From Breznakiella homolactica (lineage in GTDB: Bacteria; Spirochaetota; Spirochaetia; Treponematales; Breznakiellaceae): DNA of 64,000 nt. This document shows positions 35,404 through 44,027 of this stretch, one piece after another. The stretch lies in the NCBI RefSeq assembly GCF_016616095.2, contig NZ_CP067089.2:1116001-1180000 (forward strand). The letters are read 5' to 3'. The notes beneath the pieces were generated by a model. That model was not told the DNA's origin. It saw nothing but the letters and a program-made list of their open reading frames with translations, and searched no databases. The first letter of the stretch is position 1. Each line of letters starts with the position of its first letter. The position numbers were made by a program, and so were the translations under genes.

Positions 35404-36105
35404 CTAACGGTTCCCGAAAATATCTATATAAAGCTGGATAATCGACCTGCCTCGTTCGATCCGGAGGGCCTCCGCGTCACCGGTAAGGATAATCTCTCCG
35501 GCATCGATAAGCGCCACTTCATTAAAGAGCTGTTCCACATCGCTCAGAAGATGGGTACTGATAATAATCGCGGAATCCTCACTCCAGGTCTTTATGATCG
35601 CGGAAACAATCTGCTCCCGGGCTACCGGATCAATCCCGCCCAGGGGTTCATCCAGGAGATAGAGCGAAGCCTTCCGGGAAAAAGCCAGTACCAGATTGAG
35701 TTTTTCCACCATACCCTTGGACATGTTTTTTACACGTTCTCCCGCATCGAGCCGCATAAAGCCGAGCATGTCCGCGGCTTTGCTCCGGTCGAAATCGGCG
35801 AAAAAATCACCGTAAAAATCTATGGCGTCGGACGCCTTCATCCAGGGATACAGGATGTTCCGGTCGGGAAGGAAGGAAACCCGTTCCTTTGTCTCAATTA
35901 GTTTTGACGATCCCTGAACCCGGAAGGTACCGCCGGAGGCTTTCTGCAGTCCCGCCAGTATCTTGAGCAATGTCGTTTTGCCGGATCCGTTGGGACCCGC
36001 AAGGCCGAGGATCCTTCCCTTCTCCAGGGTAAAGCTGACTCCATTGAGCGCCTTTTTTGTGATATAGTTTTTCGTTAAGTCTTCAACTTCCAGTACAGGA
36101 ACCAT
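35404..36105 (-). CDS. ABC exporter ATP-binding protein
   Basis: 233 residues. Walker A is GPNGSGKTTLLKI. The signature region is NMSKGMVEKLNLVLAFSRKA (S-K-G-M instead of LSGGQ, usual for ABC-2 exporters). Walker B is LYLLDEPLGGID. The H-loop is IIISTHLLSDVE. It hydrolyses ATP to drive the adjacent permease. Its start overlaps the upstream GntR stop by one base (TAATG). Confidence 0.92.
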   Translation of the reverse strand: MVPVLEVEDLTKNYITKKALNGVSFTLEKGRILGLAGPNGSGKTTLLKILAGLQKASGGTFRVQGSSKLIETKERVSFLPDRNILYPWMKASDAIDFYGDFFADFDRSKAADMLGFMRLDAGERVKNMSKGMVEKLNLVLAFSRKASLYLLDEPLGGIDPVAREQIVSAIIKTWSEDSAIIISTHLLSDVEQLFNEVALIDAGEIILTGDAEALRIERGRSIIQLYIDIFGNR

Positions 36106-36473
36106 TACCGCCTGCCTCCTTTTATGGTCTTCCGCAGCTCCGTTAGTATTTCTTCATGGGAAAATCCGAGATGCCTCATACCGTCCAGAAATGTATTGGT
36201 AATATCCCGGGCCATTTCGGATTTCAACGCCCGGATGAGATCAGGGTTATCTGAAATGTATGAGCCCATGCCCCGCCGTGTTTCGGTTATCCCCTCCCGT
36301 TCGAGTTCCTGGTACGCCCGCTGTACCGTGTTGGGATTAACCGAAAGCTTTTCCGCGTAGTCCCGGACCGAAACGAGCCGGTCGCCCTGGCTGAGGGTAC
36401 CGGAGACTATGTCCTGCTTAAGGATATTCATTATCTGCAGGTAGATCGGAATATTCGGATCAAAATCGGCCAT
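36105..36473 (-). CDS. GntR-family repressor, YtrA subfamily
   Basis: 122 residues. The winged helix covers ~10-75 (YLQIMNILKQDIVSGTLSQG, SVNPNTVQRAYQELEREGI) followed by a short helical tail (~80-120) for dimerisation, the YtrA architecture with no large ligand domain. Members repress their own ABC-exporter operon. It is first in the operon, and a perfect palindrome overlaps its promoter, so autoregulation is very likely. The ligand is unknown. Confidence 0.92.
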   Translation of the reverse strand: MADFDPNIPIYLQIMNILKQDIVSGTLSQGDRLVSVRDYAEKLSVNPNTVQRAYQELEREGITETRRGMGSYISDNPDLIRALKSEMARDITNTFLDGMRHLGFSHEEILTELRKTIKGGRR

Positions 36474-36483
36474 TCTCCGTCCT

Positions 36484-36519
36484 TGTCATAGTGTATTAAT
36501 TAATTAATACACTATGACA
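36484..36519. promoter_or_regulatory. Perfect 36-bp palindromic operator
   Basis: The two 18-base halves are exact complements; each arm contains TGTCATAGTGTATTAATT. It begins 11 bases upstream of the GntR start codon and covers the promoter's -10. The core GTGTATTAA/TTAATACAC resembles known YtrA-type sites. It is presumably bound by a dimer, or two dimers, of the GntR protein. Confidence 0.8.
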
Positions 36520-36532
36520 GCAATACTGTCAA
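36504..36532 (-). promoter_or_regulatory. Promoter of the GntR-ABC operon
   Basis: TTGACA (36532-36527), a 17-base spacer and TATTAA (36509-36504) on the minus strand. The -10 lies inside the palindrome, so repressor binding would block polymerase. Confidence 0.75.
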
Positions 36533-36565
36533 GGGAATAAAAAATATTAACCGGAAAAAATGGTA

Positions 36566-37444
36566 TCAGGAACTTTTTTTAAGAGTGGCGCAGAGGCGGC
36601 ATCCCGTAGGGCTGGCCGCAATACCGCCCAGGGCCGTTTCCCGCAGTTCAACGGGAATCCGCTGGCCGACCTGGTTCATGGTATCGACCATTTCATCAAA
36701 GGGAACGATTTCCGTAATGCCGCTCAGGGCCATTTCCGCGCAGATCATTGCGTTGGAAGCGCCCAGGGCGTTCCGTTTCTGACAGGGCGCTTCCACAAGC
36801 CCCGCGATGGGATCACAGATAAGCCCCAGAAGGTTCGCCAGGGCCGAGGAGGCGGCGCTGAGGCAGGCGGCGGGTTCCGCGCCCATAAGCTCCGCCAGGG
36901 CGGACGCGGCCATGGCCGAAGCGGAACCGACTTCCGCCTGGCAGCCTCCCTGGGCGCCTGATACCGTGGCGTTCCGCATGATGAGGTACCCCACCGCGGC
37001 GGCGTTGAACAGGGCCATCACCATGGCGCTGTCGGAAAGGCTGAATTCCTCCTGGACCGCCATAAAAGCCCCGGGGATCACACCGGAAGATCCCGCCGTA
37101 GGGGCGGCTACAATGAGGCCCATGGAAGCGTTCACCTCGGTAACGCCCATGGCGTACCCCGCGGCCTTGGACATGAGAGTTCCGCAGACCGGGCGGCCGC
37201 TTTCACGCCGGGCCCGCATCTTTGCCGCCTCCCCGCCGATGAGCCCGCCCATGGACGGAGCCGGAGAATCCAGGGCCTTTTTAACGGCATCCTTCATTAC
37301 CGAATACGACCGCTCCATAGCGGACAATAGGACATCCCGGCCCGTACCGCTGATCCGCGTTTCCCTGCGCAGCATGACCTCGCCGATAGTACACCGCTCT
37401 TCTTCGCAGAGCTTTAATAATTCCTCTCCGGAACGGAAATCCAT
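36566..37444 (-). CDS. sdaAA: L-serine dehydratase, iron-sulfur type, alpha subunit
   Basis: 292 residues from MDFRSGEELLKLCEEE. A GTG four codons earlier is also in frame, but GAGGAG lies between the two and fits the ATG. Family segments are ASMGLIVAAPTAGSSGVIPG, SGAQGGCQAEVGSASAMAA and CDPIAGLVEAPCQKRNALGA, supplying cysteines for an oxygen-sensitive [4Fe-4S] cluster. With SdaAB it converts L-serine to pyruvate and ammonia in the cytoplasm. The C-terminal Cys (GCRLCATLKK) follows the pattern of this family. Confidence 0.95.
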   Translation of the reverse strand: MDFRSGEELLKLCEEERCTIGEVMLRRETRISGTGRDVLLSAMERSYSVMKDAVKKALDSPAPSMGGLIGGEAAKMRARRESGRPVCGTLMSKAAGYAMGVTEVNASMGLIVAAPTAGSSGVIPGAFMAVQEEFSLSDSAMVMALFNAAAVGYLIMRNATVSGAQGGCQAEVGSASAMAASALAELMGAEPAACLSAASSALANLLGLICDPIAGLVEAPCQKRNALGASNAMICAEMALSGITEIVPFDEMVDTMNQVGQRIPVELRETALGGIAASPTGCRLCATLKKSS

Positions 37445-37452
37445 GGTTCTCC

Positions 37453-38118
37453 TCACTGGATCAGTATTGCGCTGTAGACCGCGGGATGTTCTTCAATGGC
37501 CGAAACAACGGGGCTTGAAATTTCCTCATCCGCTTCTATGATCGTATACGCCTGTTCTCCCTTGTTTTCGCGGTAGAGGCGCATAAACGCGATATTGATA
37601 TTATTCTCACTGAGTTTTCCCGCGATATAAGCAACCACCCCGGGGGCGTCCCGGTGCTTGATAAAGATCGTACTGTATTCTCCGGCGAGTTTAATATCCA
37701 CCCCGTCGATTCCCCGGATTTCCGCCCGGCCGCCGCCCACGGAAATTCCCCGGACCTTCATGGATTCGCCGTTTTTCCCGGAAAGGCAGATGTCCACCGT
37801 GTTCGGGTGAATATCCTTGGTTTCCCGGTCCAGGGAAAACTCCGCGGTGATGCCCGCTTTTTCCGCCAGGGCAAAGGAGTCGGGTATCCGGGGGTCATCG
37901 GATTCAAAGCCAAGAATTCCCGCAATGAGAGCCCGGTCGGTTCCGTGGCCCTGGTAGGTTTCCGCGAAAGATCCGTACAGGACAAACCTGACCGCGGCGA
38001 TTTCGGGCCTGAACATCTTCCGCGCGAGCAGGGCAATCCGCAGCGCCCCGGCGGTATGGGAACTGGACGGGCCGATCATAACAGGCCCGATAACGTCAAA
38101 TGCTCCGATTTCTTTCAT
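37453..38118 (-). CDS. sdaAB: L-serine dehydratase, iron-sulfur type, beta subunit
   Basis: 221 residues. The N-terminal part (~1-140) has FDVIGPVMIGPSSSHTAGAL then RIALLAR, the serine-dehydratase beta signature. A C-terminal ACT domain (~145-220) has KHRDAPGVVAYIAGKLSENN, likely binding serine. It is upstream of sdaAA and overlaps its alternative start. The pair is divergent from fumarase, fitting amino-acid fermentation to pyruvate. Confidence 0.94.
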   Translation of the reverse strand: MKEIGAFDVIGPVMIGPSSSHTAGALRIALLARKMFRPEIAAVRFVLYGSFAETYQGHGTDRALIAGILGFESDDPRIPDSFALAEKAGITAEFSLDRETKDIHPNTVDICLSGKNGESMKVRGISVGGGRAEIRGIDGVDIKLAGEYSTIFIKHRDAPGVVAYIAGKLSENNINIAFMRLYRENKGEQAYTIIEADEEISSPVVSAIEEHPAVYSAILIQ

Positions 38119-38220
38119 GCCTTCCCCGGTTTCGTTTTACACAGCTGCCATCAGTATACGACAAAAGCGGGACTTGTGCGACAGCCAAAGCTGGGATAGG
38201 ATTTACCCGAGGAGGATCCA

Positions 38221-39891
38221 ATGGATTTTCACCGAATTGTCAGCGCCGCGTTTTCCGGAACCCGGTTCAGGTCCGTGGATACCGGCGGTGAAATGCCCCG
38301 GCTGGAAGGCGGCAGGCTCCTTATCCCGCCGGCGCTGCTGCAGGCAGCAGCCCGGGAGGCGATCAGGGATTTTTCATTCTATTTCAGGGAAAGCCATCTC
38401 AGGCTTATGGCCGAAGCCGGGGCCTCCCCGGAGGCTTCGGAAAACGACCGGCTGGTCATACGGACGCTGCTTCAAAACGCCGTGGTATCCGCCCGGGGTG
38501 AGTTCGCCCTGTGCCAGGATACGGGAACCGCCATCGTGTACGGATGGAAGGATGAAGGGGCCGTTACCGGCGCCGACGACGGCGCCCTGCTTTCGGCGGG
38601 TATTGCCGAGGGGTATAAACAAAACTACCTCCGGGCATCCCAGGTGGCTTCCACTTCATTTTTCGGCGAATTCAATACCCGGGACAATCTTCCGGCGCAG
38701 ATTCATATTGCCGCCGCGGGGAATACCGGAGACGCTCCGGCGTACCGGTTCCTTTTTGTCGCCAAAGGCGCGGGTTCATCAAACAAGACTTCCTATTTTC
38801 CCATGACCAAGGCGCTTCTGGAAAAGGACCGGTTCGAAGCGTTCCTCAATGAAAAAATCCGGCTCCTGGGAACCGCCGCGTGCCCGCCCTACCGTCTGGC
38901 GGTGGTGGTGGGAGGCCTCAGCCCGGAACTAAACCTGGAGGTTCTCAAACTGGCGACCACGGAAATCCTCGACAGCGCGCCTTATTTTGCCGAGGGAGAG
39001 GACGAAGCCCTGTCCCGTTCCATGGGATGGCTCAGGCGGGACCGGTACTGGGAGGACCGGGTTTCAGCCATAGCCCGGGAAAGCGGGCTGGGAGCCCAGT
39101 TCGGCGGACGGGCGCTGGCCCTGGACGCCCGGGTTCTTCGCATGCCCCGGCACGCCGGGGCGTGTCCGGTGTCCATAGGGGTTTCCTGCTCCGCCCACCG
39201 GAACATACTGGCGGTGATCGACGAATCGGGTCTCAGAATTGAATCCATGGAAACCAATCCCGGGAAGTTTCTTGAAATGATCACCCCCCGGGACAAACCG
39301 GTTTCCCTTGAAACCGGGACCGGAACCCAATCTATCCCCGCTGTCGATCTTAACAGGCCTATTCCGGAGATTCTTTCCGATCTTACCCGGTTCAAACCCG
39401 GTGACAAGGTCCTCCTCTCGGGGAAACTCCTGGTTGCCCGGGACGCGGCCCACCTCAAATGGCACGAACTGCTGGCGGAGGGGAAGGAACTGCCCGGTTA
39501 CCTGATGCGCCATCCCATTTACTACGCCGGTCCGGCGGAGACACCCCCGGACAGACCCATCGGGAGCCTGGGGCCGACCACGGCCCAGCGCATGGATATT
39601 TACGCAGAAGAATTCATGTCCCGGGGAGCGTCCCTCATAACCCTGGCCAAGGGAAACCGGACCAAAGACTGGACAGAAGCCTGCCGGCGGTACGGCGGCT
39701 TCTACCTGGGCACCATAGGCGGCGCCGCCGCCATCCTGGCGGAGGAAAACGTAAGCGCCAGTGAGGTAATCGATTACCCGGAACTCGGCATGGAAGCGGT
39801 CCGGCTCATAGAAGTCAGGGATCTTCTGGCGTTTGTGATAACCGACGACAAGGGAAGCGACCTGTACGCGGATATGGTCCGCGGAAGCTGA
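38221..39891 (+). CDS. Fumarate hydratase class I (iron-sulfur), single chain
   Basis: 556 residues, the fused alpha-plus-beta form of class I fumarase. Cluster-binding cysteines are visible at FALCQDTGTAIVYGW, CPVSIGVSCSAHRN and near AKGAGSSNKTSYFPMTKALL. The C-terminal beta part has GSLGPTTAQRMDIYAEEFMS and TIGGAAAILAEENVS. It interconverts fumarate and malate and needs an intact [4Fe-4S] cluster. A GAGGAGGATCC ribosome site precedes the ATG. It might take up fumarate released by the lyase encoded at 23173, but that is speculation. Confidence 0.92.
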   Translation: MDFHRIVSAAFSGTRFRSVDTGGEMPRLEGGRLLIPPALLQAAAREAIRDFSFYFRESHLRLMAEAGASPEASENDRLVIRTLLQNAVVSARGEFALCQDTGTAIVYGWKDEGAVTGADDGALLSAGIAEGYKQNYLRASQVASTSFFGEFNTRDNLPAQIHIAAAGNTGDAPAYRFLFVAKGAGSSNKTSYFPMTKALLEKDRFEAFLNEKIRLLGTAACPPYRLAVVVGGLSPELNLEVLKLATTEILDSAPYFAEGEDEALSRSMGWLRRDRYWEDRVSAIARESGLGAQFGGRALALDARVLRMPRHAGACPVSIGVSCSAHRNILAVIDESGLRIESMETNPGKFLEMITPRDKPVSLETGTGTQSIPAVDLNRPIPEILSDLTRFKPGDKVLLSGKLLVARDAAHLKWHELLAEGKELPGYLMRHPIYYAGPAETPPDRPIGSLGPTTAQRMDIYAEEFMSRGASLITLAKGNRTKDWTEACRRYGGFYLGTIGGAAAILAEENVSASEVIDYPELGMEAVRLIEVRDLLAFVITDDKGSDLYADMVRGS

Positions 39892-39902
39892 ACAGGGGAA
39901 CC

Positions 39903-40679
39903 ATGGATATTGCCTCGTACAACTGTGATGCCTGGGAAGAGGAAGTAAAAAAACGGAATAAATGGACCGTGCCGGCGGACAGCGAAACCATTGCCGCGGC
40001 CCGGAAGGGCATTTTCTCACTCCTTCTGACGCCGGCGATTCCGGTTCCCGGCGGCTGGTTAGGGGATATTGCCGGAAAGGATATACTCTGCCTCGCTTCC
40101 GGAGGAGGACAGCAGGGACCGGTACTGGCGGCGGCGGGCGCCACGGTAACGGTCTTCGACAACTGCGGCGCCCAGCTTAACCAGGACCGGCTGGCGGCGG
40201 AACGGGAAAGCCTCAAGCTGAACTGCGTCCGGGGAGATATGCGGGATTTATCGGCATTTCCCGATGGATCCTTTGACCTCATCGTCCACCCTGTATCCAA
40301 CGTATTCGTGGCACCCATACAGCCCGTATGGGATGAATGCAGCCGGGTCCTCAGGCCCGGAGGAGCGCTTCTTTCGGGGTTCTGCAATCCCGTGATCTAT
40401 ATTTTCGACTATACAGCCTGGGAAAAATCCAAGGAACTGCGGGTCCGGTACGGTATACCCTATTCGGACCTTGATGATCTGCCCGAAGCGGAACTGAAGG
40501 AACGGATTGCCCGGAAGGAACCCATGGAGTTCGGCCATTCCCTGGATGATCAGATCGGCGGCCAGCTGCGGGCGGGGTTTTCCATTGCCGGATTTTACGA
40601 GGATACCGCCGGCGGCGGCATGCTGGATCCGTATATCAAAACCTTCATCGCCACCAGGGCGGTAAAACAGCGCCTCTGA
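39903..40679 (+). CDS. Class I SAM-dependent methyltransferase
   Basis: 258 residues with a Rossmann methyltransferase core: motif I DILCLASGGGQQGPVLAAAG, the acidic end of beta-2 (VTVFDNC), CVRGDMRDLSAFPDGSFDLI and VLRPGGALLSGFCNP. The N-terminus (about 40 residues) is extra and begins MDIASYNCDAWEEE. The methyl acceptor cannot be deduced. It follows fumarase after 11 bases, so the two are probably co-transcribed. The 3' end converges with the dehydrogenase gene. Confidence 0.82.
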   Translation: MDIASYNCDAWEEEVKKRNKWTVPADSETIAAARKGIFSLLLTPAIPVPGGWLGDIAGKDILCLASGGGQQGPVLAAAGATVTVFDNCGAQLNQDRLAAERESLKLNCVRGDMRDLSAFPDGSFDLIVHPVSNVFVAPIQPVWDECSRVLRPGGALLSGFCNPVIYIFDYTAWEKSKELRVRYGIPYSDLDDLPEAELKERIARKEPMEFGHSLDDQIGGQLRAGFSIAGFYEDTAGGGMLDPYIKTFIATRAVKQRL

Positions 40680-40691
40680 GAATCAGCCTTG

Positions 40692-41984
40692 TCAGGCGTC
40701 CGCCCCTTCCCGGAGCAGGGCTTCGTAATCCGCGGTTTTCAGCGGGACGGGGTTTGACTTAGCGGCGGCCAGCGCCGCCAGCCGGGGGATCTCCAGAACA
40801 TCAAACCCGAAGGCAGTCCACGGCGGAAGCCGCGCCAGTTCGGTAAAGCCCCTGATCCGTTCAAGGAGCAGCCCCGCTCCCCGCTCGAATTCAATGCCGC
40901 CGGTTCCATAGAAGCACGAGTTGCTGTCGCCGTTCAGGAGGTATCCCGCCCGGGCATAGGCGGCGTAGGCCTGCTCGTAATTCCGGCGGTCCCCGGCACT
41001 CAGCTTTCCGGAGCCAAGCCCCCGGGCCAGCCGCTCAATATTGAGCCGGGCGCCGGCGCCGATAAGCCTTCCGCAGATAGTTCCATGGGGAACCGGGAAC
41101 CGCCCCCCCACAACGGAAGCCAGGGCGTGGACAGAGCCGAGGCCGGCGTTTGCCAGGGCCAGCCCCGAAACATAGGCGGCGTAGGCCAGATCCGCCCGGG
41201 CTTCAATATCGTTTCCGTCCTGGAGCACCCGTTCGTACCCCCTGCCGAAGGCCTGCACCGCCCCGGCGCAGAGATCCGAAATAACAGGCGTTACCAGAGG
41301 AGACGTCCAGGCCTCCAGCAGCTGGGTCAGGGCATCGAGGCCGCTGGCGGCGGTAATATCCCGGGGACAGGAAAGGGCCAGTTCCGGATCCACCACCGCA
41401 GCGGCCGGAAGATACCTGTCGTGGCGCAGGGATTTTTTGAATCCCTCCTCACCGACCCGGGAAATCACCGCGTTTTTAGTGGCCTCAGAGCCGGTCCCGG
41501 CGGTGGTGGGACAGGCAATAAACAGAGCGGTAGAGCCGTCGGGTTTTCGGGTGCCCACTCCTTCGAGGAAATCCGCCACAGACGGCGCCGGTATATCCCG
41601 GGCCGCAGCGGGAAGCATGGCGGCTATGGCTTTTCCCGCGTCCAGGGCACTGCCGCCGCCGATACCCACCACGGCTATTTCATTCCGGATTGCCATTTCC
41701 TGGCCCCAGGAAGCAAAAACATCCCTGACAGCGGTGTCAACGAATTCCGGCGACGGTTCCCCGGAACAGCGGAAATGGAGGATCTTGAAGCCTTTTTCCC
41801 GCAGAGCGGCGGTGAACTTACCGAGCTGCGGGATCCGGTCAAAGGAAGCTCCCCCGGTAACCAGGACCAGATGCTCCGCCGTTACACCCGCGCCGCCCGC
41901 GTTTTCCCTGATAATCTCCGGAAGGCGGCTGACCGCGCCAGGACCGAATTCAAGGCGGCTGTTTCCGCAGTGGGTAAATTTCAT
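40692..41984 (-). CDS. Iron-containing alcohol dehydrogenase
   Basis: 430 residues from MKFTHCGNSRLEFGPGAVSR, preceded by GGAGGATTTATC; an in-frame ATG 14 codons earlier is inside nudC. NAD(P)-binding GIGGGSALDAGKAIAAM, then PTTAGTGSEATKNAVIS, the metal region SGLDALTQLLEAW, and SVHALASVVGGRFPVPHGTI with two histidines. One family ligand position (His in DALTH) is Gln here, a common natural variant. It is likely a fermentative alcohol/aldehyde oxidoreductase; the substrate is unknown. Coupled to nudC by ATGA. Confidence 0.88.
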   Translation of the reverse strand: MKFTHCGNSRLEFGPGAVSRLPEIIRENAGGAGVTAEHLVLVTGGASFDRIPQLGKFTAALREKGFKILHFRCSGEPSPEFVDTAVRDVFASWGQEMAIRNEIAVVGIGGGSALDAGKAIAAMLPAAARDIPAPSVADFLEGVGTRKPDGSTALFIACPTTAGTGSEATKNAVISRVGEEGFKKSLRHDRYLPAAAVVDPELALSCPRDITAASGLDALTQLLEAWTSPLVTPVISDLCAGAVQAFGRGYERVLQDGNDIEARADLAYAAYVSGLALANAGLGSVHALASVVGGRFPVPHGTICGRLIGAGARLNIERLARGLGSGKLSAGDRRNYEQAYAAYARAGYLLNGDSNSCFYGTGGIEFERGAGLLLERIRGFTELARLPPWTAFGFDVLEIPRLAALAAAKSNPVPLKTADYEALLREGADA

Positions 41985-42817
41985 GATAAATCCTCCGTAT
42001 ATGAAAGCCCCTGCCCGGAAAGCCACTGGTCGATTATGCGCCGGGCGATGGCGCCTTTTTTCGGGATAGTGGGGAGTTTATCCCCGGGAAACCACTGTGC
42101 GTCATGGATTTCGACCCCGTCCGGCTTGACCGTACCGCCGGTGTACCTGGCTTTAAATCCGATCATGAGGGAATTCGGAAAAGGCCAGGGCTGGGATGTT
42201 ATGTACTGAATATCATCCAGATCAATCCCGACTTCCTCCTTTGCTTCCCGGGCAACGGTTGATTCGAGGCACTCCCCTGCTTCAACGAAACCGGCAATAA
42301 GACTGTACATGCCGTTCAGGAATTTACGGTTGTTTGCCAGAAGAATCCGGTTGCGGTCATCGTAAATAAGAACGATTACCGCCGGAGAAATCCGGGGGAA
42401 TTCAATCCTTCCGCATTGCGGACAGATCCGGGAGATATCGTCGGGACAGTCCCGGTTGGCGGCGCCGCACCGGCCGCAGAAAACCGATTCCTTCCGCCAC
42501 TGGATAATATGGTAAGCCCTGAGTATATCCCATACCGGGTGGTTCCGGCAGGAGGATTCTTCGGCCAGCGGAATAAATGAACGGATCGGAAGGGCCCGCC
42601 ATCCGGGCGGCAGAGCGGCGGATTCATCCAAAAGGATGCAATCTATGGTTTCCGAACAATCCAGAGTCGGAACCGCTGTTATTTCAGCTCCGGGGAAAAA
42701 CCCGGCGGCACCGCTGCCGGCCCCGAAGATAATTTTATCATCCGGCACTGTTCCGGGCGCGAGCAGGTTTGTTCCATGAAAAATATATACACTCCGGTTC
42801 CGGTTTTCTTCAGACAT
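41981..42817 (-). CDS. nudC: NADH pyrophosphatase / NAD-cap hydrolase, NudC family
   Basis: 278 residues. The zinc ribbon has two Cys pairs: CGRCGAANRDC and CPQCG, around residues 110-135. The Nudix box GFVEAGECLESTVAREAKEE then VGI binds Mg2+. The NudC-specific SQPWPFPNSLMIGF follows it. The enzyme hydrolyses NADH, or the NAD cap on RNA, to NMN(H) and AMP. The ATG has a GGGAGAACGT ribosome site. Pairing with an NAD(P)-dependent dehydrogenase is probably an operon of convenience. Confidence 0.93.
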   Translation of the reverse strand: MSEENRNRSVYIFHGTNLLAPGTVPDDKIIFGAGSGAAGFFPGAEITAVPTLDCSETIDCILLDESAALPPGWRALPIRSFIPLAEESSCRNHPVWDILRAYHIIQWRKESVFCGRCGAANRDCPDDISRICPQCGRIEFPRISPAVIVLIYDDRNRILLANNRKFLNGMYSLIAGFVEAGECLESTVAREAKEEVGIDLDDIQYITSQPWPFPNSLMIGFKARYTGGTVKPDGVEIHDAQWFPGDKLPTIPKKGAIARRIIDQWLSGQGLSYTEDLS

Positions 42818-42991
42818 ACGTTCTCCCTATTATTATAGTAGGGCATACCGCCGTGGTGAAGTCAAGGGTTACCGGGAGTTATGGCGCCCGCATTGCAGCA
42901 GTATCGGTGCTTAACCCAATATCCGGACAATCGTAATAAATAATGCAGGTACCCGGGATATATTTAGTATCTTATATACGAGGGTGCTGTA

Positions 42992-43525
42992 ATGAATAAT
43001 AAAAAAACCGAAACCGCGGTCCTGGGCGGAGGATGCTTCTGGTGTATCGAAGCGGTTTTCCGGAGAATTCCGGGAATCATATCCGTCACCGCGGGATACG
43101 CCGGCGGAAGCCGGGAAAAACCGGATTACGCCCAGGTATGTTCAGGGCTGACCGGACACGCGGAAGTTGTCCGGCTGGAATACGATCCGGAACAGATATC
43201 CTATGCGGCAATACTGGATATTTTCTTTGCTGCCCATGATCCGACAACCATAAACAGGCAGGGAGCCGATACGGGACCGCAGTACCGCTCGGTGATTCTG
43301 TACGGGGATGATACACAGAAGGAAACGGCGGAAAAAAAGATCGCGGAGCTCGCTGTTTCGGGAAAATTCAAGCGGGACATTGTCACGGAGGTTCTTCCCC
43401 TGGAACATTTCTGGGAAGCCGAAGGAGAACACCAGGATTACTTTGAGAAACATCCCTATGCGGGATACTGCCGGGTGGTTATTCAGCCTAAAATCGACAA
43501 ACTCAGACTCCCAGGACGCGCTTAA
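42992..43525 (+). CDS. msrA: Peptide methionine-S-sulfoxide reductase
   Basis: 177 residues with the catalytic AVLGGGCFWCIEAVF near the N-terminus, VTAGYAGGS, HAEVVRLEYDP, and FFAAHDPTTINRQGADTGPQ then YRSVILY. It reduces oxidised methionine in proteins, using thioredoxin. The C-terminal resolving cysteine is probably in GYCRVVI. There is no fused MsrB domain. The 174-base gap upstream, divergent from nudC, is AT-rich near the gene but gives no convincing promoter pair. Confidence 0.95.
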   Translation: MNNKKTETAVLGGGCFWCIEAVFRRIPGIISVTAGYAGGSREKPDYAQVCSGLTGHAEVVRLEYDPEQISYAAILDIFFAAHDPTTINRQGADTGPQYRSVILYGDDTQKETAEKKIAELAVSGKFKRDIVTEVLPLEHFWEAEGEHQDYFEKHPYAGYCRVVIQPKIDKLRLPGRA

Positions 43526-43549
43526 TCAGGATGTACAGATTTAAAAAGC

Positions 43550-43578
43550 TTGATTGTCCCCTTTCCTCATTTTATAGT
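43550..43578 (+). promoter_or_regulatory. Predicted sigma-70 promoter for the 43647-45049 gene pair
   Basis: TTGATT (43550-43555), a 17-base spacer and TATAGT (43573-43578), 69 bases upstream of the GTG start of the small conserved-looking gene. Confidence 0.5.
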
Positions 43579-43646
43579 TAATAGAGTAGATTGGGGTTAT
43601 CCGGAAAGTCCGGACGGCCTGCGGATCATACCACAAGGAGCCTATC

Positions 43647-44027
43647 GTGAGCATCAGCAGCTATCTGAATACCCTCCCCCTCAGCGAGGTCATCAAATAC
43701 GCCGGAGGGCCGCCCAAGGACGCGATTCCCTTTGAGGGCGTCCCCAAACAGCATCCGTCGGATAAAAAAAAGCTCATCCTGCTGTACGATCCCCTGGGAG
43801 AAACTCCCACGGTAATCGAATTCAAACTGGAGGATCTGCTCCATATTGAGGACCTCCACTCCGCGGTAACCGAAGCCGGGGAAGGCATCCATCTGGTGAA
43901 ACTGTGGATCCGCAAGGGCGCTCGCGGTGTGATCATGGAACCCTTTGAAGTGGATAATCCCATTTATTTTAAACAAAAAATTGAGGATATACAGGACCGG
44001 TTTCTAAAATCCGTCCACCGGCAATGA
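43647..44027 (+). CDS. Small protein of unknown function coupled to a radical SAM gene
   Basis: 126 residues, no signal peptide or membrane span, no cysteine. The start is GTG at 43647, supported by AAGGAG (43635-43640). The sequence is mildly acidic with predicted alpha/beta character (KKLILLYDPLGETPTVIEFK, HLVKLWIRKGARGVIMEPFE). The stop overlaps the next start as ATGA, so it is made together with the AmrS-like enzyme and may be a partner or chaperone for it. I do not recognise the family. Confidence 0.75.
   Translation: MSISSYLNTLPLSEVIKYAGGPPKDAIPFEGVPKQHPSDKKKLILLYDPLGETPTVIEFKLEDLLHIEDLHSAVTEAGEGIHLVKLWIRKGARGVIMEPFEVDNPIYFKQKIEDIQDRFLKSVHRQ

Noticed and set aside
41085-42209. 374-codon plus-strand open frame
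   Set aside because: Antisense to the Fe-ADH and nudC genes, which have clear motifs; shadow frame.
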